Assembly: GCF_025118155.1 (NCBI RefSeq)
Contig: NW_026251393.1
Coordinates: forward strand, 124,001-188,000
Reading direction: 5' to 3'
Origin: Cokeromyces recurvatus
Lineage: Eukaryota; Mucoromycota; Mucoromycetes; Mucorales; Mucoraceae
DNA: 64,000 bases
The notes under the pieces are model-generated. The model did no database searches and was not told the DNA's origin. It saw nothing but the letters and a program-made list of their open reading frames with translations. Shown in pieces: positions 60,216 through 64,000 of this stretch (positions within the stretch are counted from its first letter, which is position 1; every line of letters begins with the position of its first letter). A program made the position numbers and the translations under genes.

Positions 60216-60808
60216 CTATTCTTGAATAATTTTCTTAATTTCTGCTATTCGTTGACTTATTGTATCAATTGCAGCAGTCCAAATTTCTAATTCTTTATAT
60301 TGTCCAGTAATGGATGTCTTAAAGGGTATCATCTTATTCGCTGCTGGGGTTATACTCGCTTCTTTTGTTAAATAATGTGTATGGTTTCTTAATGCAAATT
60401 GAACATCCTTTTAAATATCTATTAGTGATTTGTACATGTATATAGATAGATGTATATATATATATTTTGCATAATTATCTCTTTACATTCACAAGTGAAA
60501 AATAACGTGATGCTAGATTACGAAAAGACATGGCACGATCACGAACGAATTGGTCTGTATCTTCATCTTTAGGGGCTTCATCAGACAAAATAGCTAAAGC
60601 TTCAGATGCTGTTTCAACTAACAAAACTAATTTCTAAAGATTGAAGAAAAAAAAAAAAAGAAAGATCAGCAAAAGATCAATATCAAATATTTATCCATAT
60701 AAAAAAAAAGATATGCCTTACTTTTTCAGCTTGCTGTAAATCTATAATACGAAGCGTACTTTCAGCCATTTGGCCTGTAGGATCTATAAACTGGTCTTTT
60801 GATGACAT
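60216..60808 (-). CDS. Mediator complex subunit MED11
   Basis: Three exons (60808-60722, 60633-60487, 60407-60216) join with phase-0 boundaries to 141 aa. MED11 pairs with MED22 in the Mediator head. The helical pattern agrees: AESTLRIIDLQQAEKKLVLLVETASEALAIL near the N-terminus, then a hydrophobic helix RNLASRYFSLVNDVQFALRNHTHYLTKEA, and a C-terminal helical coil. Sequence identity in this family is low, so the call relies on length, helix layout and the LVE-A-EAL and Q-x-L-R-x-H motifs. Its 3' end nearly touches MGS1, so the transcripts must overlap. A pure A38 tract lies 27 bp upstream of the ATG. Confidence 0.7.
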
Positions 60809-60833
60809 TATTTATACACTTTGTTTTTTCTTA

Positions 60834-60834
<1 letters not shown>

Positions 60835-60872
<38 letters not shown>
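60835..60872. repeat. Pure A38 tract beside MED11 ATG
   Basis: 38 consecutive A on the plus strand, T-rich relative to MED11, located between its start codon and the transposon. One of at least nine homopolymers of 32-40 nt in this window. Confidence 0.9.
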
Positions 60873-60875
<3 letters not shown>

Positions 60876-60888
60876 TTAAACTGAGATA

Positions 60889-62330
60889 CAGTGAAGCTGG
60901 GAAATATTGGTTAATTAAAATAATTTAAGGCATACTAAAAAAAATTATTGGTGGAAAACCAAAAAATGATTGGTCATTTTTAAAAAGTTGTTTTGAGCGT
61001 TTCTGATAACTAAAATGAAGCTAAAAGTGGCTACGAAATCCATGAAGATCACTAACACGTACATTGTTGCAAGCATCAGCGATTCATTCGGATAAATTTT
61101 CTTCAACCATCAGATTCTCGCGCTTCATCTTCCTTCTTACAAGAGCCCAGAAATTCTCAATTGCATTCAATGCACTAGTAAATATATGAAGGTAAATACA
61201 TGAATCTATAGCCTCTTCTCAACACACGGTTTCCATCAAAGTTTAGGTCCGAATCCTTCTGTTCATGAACCATTCATATTTTGTTTAAATATTGAGTATT
61301 CATACTTGATATCGCACAAATGTAGGCTTATGTTGACTTCGAAGCAACGGAGTCAAATAAAAAAAACACAAATGGAAAAACAAACAGATACAGTAAAATA
61401 ATTAGCTTTGCTGAACAGAGAATATATCAGAGAATGAATAAAATTACAAGTGTTATACACATTCTCTAGTTTTTTATTTATTTATTAGAGAGCATATACA
61501 GAGAGATAAATAGCAGTTACTCGATTCAATACTCGATTTAAAACACACAGATCCAATAGATTGAATTGATCAACTCTTTCAAAGACAATAGACGCTAAGA
61601 TCATGTAAAGCACCAATGAAAGAGTAACAGAAGTTTTGTTTAATAATGATATACTAATAAAGAATCAATAATATTGAAGCAATTTCATGTAATTATATAG
61701 ATTAAAAGTTGTCAAAATCCACACCTGTTATCAGAGAACTTCCTTTTCAGGAACAATGCTTAATCCGCAGTAGCTCGTATATATCAATCGATTTGGAACT
61801 TGTATTTCTTTTCAACGTCTTTTTTTCCTCTTTATCCACTTAATCTACACTTAGCTTACTCATGAAATCTAACGTAAAAATTAAAGGGAAACAAAGAGAC
61901 ACTTCAATCTCTTCAAAACAAGACGGAACAGTCTACTGAAGGTAAAGACGGTAGGTGTCATATATATCTATATATGACTCAGTAGCTCAAAAATTCCAAT
62001 GAACACGAAGATAAAAGAAGAATATGGAATCGAGATCTGATGGTAATACTAAATTTTAAAAAGATATTGACAAGCCTTAGAAATAATGGCAAGAGACATC
62101 TCTTGTTTTCATGTCAAAAACAACAGTAACAACAATTATGATTATCCGCGTTAGTTATCGCTTTCGCTATTTCATGCAGATAAATATTGCTCTGAGCTTA
62201 CTTGAAAATATTGGTGAGCCAATCGTTTTTCGGTTTTCCACCAATCATTTTTTTAGTATGCCCCAAATTATTTTTTTTTTATAATCACCATTCAAATTTC
62301 TAAATTAACCAATATTTCCCAGCTTCACTG
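60889..62330. mobile_element. Tc1/mariner-superfamily DNA transposon, complete ends, 1442 bp
   Basis: The left end reads CAGTGAAGCTGGGAAATATT and the right end is its inverted copy ending AATATTTCCCAGCTTCACTG. The inverted repeat extends imperfectly for about 120 bp, with matching blocks GGCATACTAAAAAAA and ATTGGTGGAAAACC on both arms. TA dinucleotides flank it at 60887-60888 and 62331-62332, the target duplication of Tc1/mariner/IS630 elements. CAGT termini are also typical. The interior holds a degenerate DDE transposase fragment on the minus strand. Both ends are intact, so it might still be moved by a transposase made elsewhere. Confidence 0.88.
61019..61217 (-). pseudogene. Degenerate IS630/Tc1-type transposase (C-terminal DDE_3 part)
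   Basis: The minus strand contains RGYRFMYLPSY, then after a frameshift NAIENFWALVRRKMKREN ... ADACNNVRVSDLHGF, ending in a stop. This is the last catalytic segment of Tc1/IS630 transposases (YLP-x-YSP-x-x-N-P-I-E-x-F-W). The normal PYSPxLNP block is eroded, and an in-frame TGA sits at 61084-61086. No upstream D,D region is recognisable in the remaining ~1 kb. Confidence 0.8.
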
Positions 62331-62332
62331 TA

Positions 62333-62837
62333 TAAGGATTGACATTTAAATTTTTTCTTTTTGCCAGCCATTTGAAAAATAAATAAATTAATTAACGACG
62401 TAAACTAAAATAGGATGCTTTACTACACAGTTAATATGTTATGATACACTAGAATAAATAGTATTACATAATATGAAGACAATTATTTTATTTTAGTAAT
62501 ATGATTCCAAAAATGCCAAGGAACAGAAACGTCATAATTACTATTGTCAATCTACTTGGAGAATAAAGAAGGTGAAAGATAAACTACAACAAAGAGCTGA
62601 GCACAAAAAAATATCCTAATTTAAAAATAATAATGTGTTCCATATTTTATTTTATTTTATTTTCCTCTTTCTTTTCTTTAATAGTTGCATTCAAAAGCAA
62701 GAGAAATCTCTAATACTTTTTTCTTTCTTTATTTTATACCACATTTGTATATTCATCATCTCATTAGAGAATTTTTATATCTATATATATACATATATTC
62801 CATTTATAACGATAATAAAAAAAAAGAACTTACTCGC
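62333..62837. other. Spacer between transposon and Sec7 gene
   Basis: Simple AT-rich DNA, TTTTA/TTTTC repeats (62645-62675), ATAT repeat near 62780-62795. Missing N-terminal exons of the Arf GEF might lie here, but I could not identify any. Confidence 0.4.
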
Positions 62838-64000
62838 ATGGCAGGTCCTAGCGATGAACAAAAAGAAGATGAATTTGCTTCTCAAGTACAAAAATTTGAT
62901 TTTTGTGGAGAAGCAATAGATACCTCCTTAAGGTAAATGAGTCATAGGATATATATATATAACGTATTTATACATTTGTATAGAAAGCTACTTGCAAAGG
63001 TCTTATTACCAAAAGAAGCACAACAAATTGATAGAGCTATGGAAGTGTTTGCAAAACGTTATTATGAGTGTAATCCAACTTTAGTAGACAATCCAGGTAG
63101 GTAAATAAAGCTTTATAGACTTGGAGTCATTATTAATGTTTAATAGATGTTGTCTATGCAATCGCGTTTTCCATTTTATTATTACATACGGATGCTCATA
63201 ATAAAAATGTAAAACAAAAGATGAATAAAGACACCTTTATCATGAGAACAAAGATAATTGAAGGTGGAGAAACTGTTCCATACGAAATTTTGGATGTAAA
63301 GTAATTATTAACATAATATGTAAATTCAAGCTTAACATTGAAAAAAGGTTTGTTCATATATATATATGTATATGTATGTATGTGTATATATGTGTGTATA
63401 TATGTGTGTATATATGGTATATTATAGATTATGTATGATAATATTGTCATGTCAGAATTCACTTATGCTGATGATCATAAAGAATCAAATACTACTATAC
63501 CTATCACCCATACTTCTTGGTTTTCGAAACTAAAAAATAATAATGATTCGAATTTAATTCAGTCTTCTGTAAAGTATTATATACTGTTGACAATATAGTG
63601 TAAGCTAACATTTTATTATTATTATTCATTCTAGCCTGCTTTATTAGCTGATCTTAGTCAAAAATTAGAACATCTCATGCCTGCTGAAAATAGCTTCAGT
63701 TACAAACGGACCTTGAAGCCGATTCCAATTATGGATGTTCACTTTTCCTTTTTAAAGGCTAAATCATTATGTTTAGCAGGTGTCCGAAGTAGATATGAGA
63801 GTAATAGTAATATCAATACTTTTACCATTAGAGTGATAAAAGCTGGAATCATAGATAGGAAATATGAATTAACACAAGGTGGTAAAAGAGCAACAGCTCG
63901 TAGTTGGAGACCATTTGGTGTTATATTAAGTGGAAGTCAAATTATCTTTTTTGCTGATACATCTTCATTTCAAAATTGGTTAGAGGAGACACCACCACGA
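62838..64000 (+). CDS. Arf GEF with Sec7 and PH domains, 5' start uncertain, 3' end off window
   Basis: Exon 1 ends at 62932 (ATG 62838 is the first Met); the next exon begins 62984, with further exons to the window end. The Sec7 domain is visible from DFCGEAIDTSLRKLLAKVLLPKEAQQIDRAMEVF through NPTLVDNPDVVYAIAFSILLLHTDAHNKNVKQKM. FCGEAIDTSLR corresponds to the F-x-G-x-x-[IL]-D-x-A-L-R loop with the catalytic Glu-containing strand, and LLLHTDAHN is the conserved hydrophobic-groove motif. The first ~40 residues of a normal Sec7 domain would be missing if translation starts at 62838. Later exons contain a PH-like region (FKAKSLCLAGVRSRYE ... GVILSGSQIIFF), as in Syt1/EFA6-type exchange factors that activate Arf GTPases at membranes. 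Confidence 0.85.

Noticed and set aside
1..64000. CRISPR arrays, tRNA, rRNA and snRNA genes
   Set aside because: Looked for spaced direct repeats, TTCGA-type tRNA arms and U6/U2 core sequences; none was convincing. A covariance-model search would be more sensitive.

Overview
This window is nuclear DNA of a very AT-rich fungus, most likely an early-diverging (Mucoromycota/Mucorales-like) mould. Genes are dense and carry many short introns of about 50-120 bp with GTAAG/GTATG donors and (T)nAG acceptors. Protein families are fungal: Zds C-terminal domain, GT15/KRE2 mannosyltransferase, OPT transporter, OCA-type phosphatase, class I myosin with an acidic Arp2/3-binding tail, and an Hsp12A-like Hsp70. 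Intergenic DNA is full of microsatellites and pure A or T tracts of 32-40 nt. I could not name the species.

Layout. 1-370: 3' end of a Sec2/Rabin8-type Rab GEF. 683-2830 (-): low-complexity protein of unknown function. 4683-8889 (+): NOT1 scaffold of CCR4-NOT, short at both ends. 9287-11523 (-): Hsp12A-like Hsp70. 12314-12718: doubtful gene fragment. 12766-15783 (-): Hook dynein adaptor. 16644-16954 (-): small Cys-containing protein. 17273-18310 (-): METTL5-type 18S rRNA m6A methyltransferase. 18.3-23.0 kb: long stretch without recognisable genes. 23036-25058 (-): cytosolic HSP70. 25738-26365 (+): CK2 beta-like gene without a visible ATG or C-terminal tail. 26609-28356: two convergent membrane proteins of unknown function. 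29738-30925 (+): proteasome alpha4. 31009-32350 (-): secreted ceruloplasmin-like half-protein. 32834-37437 (-): class I myosin, divergent from H2A.Z (38341-38882). 39032-40184 (-): Elongin A. 40808-43600 (+): OPT transporter. 43657-45054 (-): mannosyltransferase. 46238-47220 (-): secreted 2H-phosphoesterase-like protein. 47617-49308 (-): Zds protein. 51115-52696 (+): CDC73. 52784-54108 (+): OCA-type phosphatase-like protein. 54275-57187 (-): RNR large subunit, divergent from Mgs1/WRNIP1 (58008-60212). 60216-60808 (-): Mediator subunit MED11. 60889-62330: Tc1/mariner-type element with TA target duplication and a dead transposase. 62838-64000 (+): start of a Sec7-PH Arf GEF that runs off the edge.

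Most genes are housekeeping and act independently. Functional groupings visible here are replication and dNTP supply (RNR1 and MGS1 share one promoter region containing MCB/SCB-like sites), RNA polymerase II transcription (CDC73, Elongin A, MED11, NOT1, H2A.Z), and membrane traffic/cytoskeleton (Rab GEF, Arf GEF, Hook, myosin I).

No clearly new multi-gene system was found. The most notable observations are several conserved genes that look shortened or missing key residues (NOT1, CK2 beta, ceruloplasmin-like oxidase, OCA phosphatase, possibly the Arf GEF), the complete but dead DNA transposon, and the RNR1-MGS1 bidirectional promoter. Splice sites were inferred by hand from reading-frame continuity; for most genes every exon was checked for phase.
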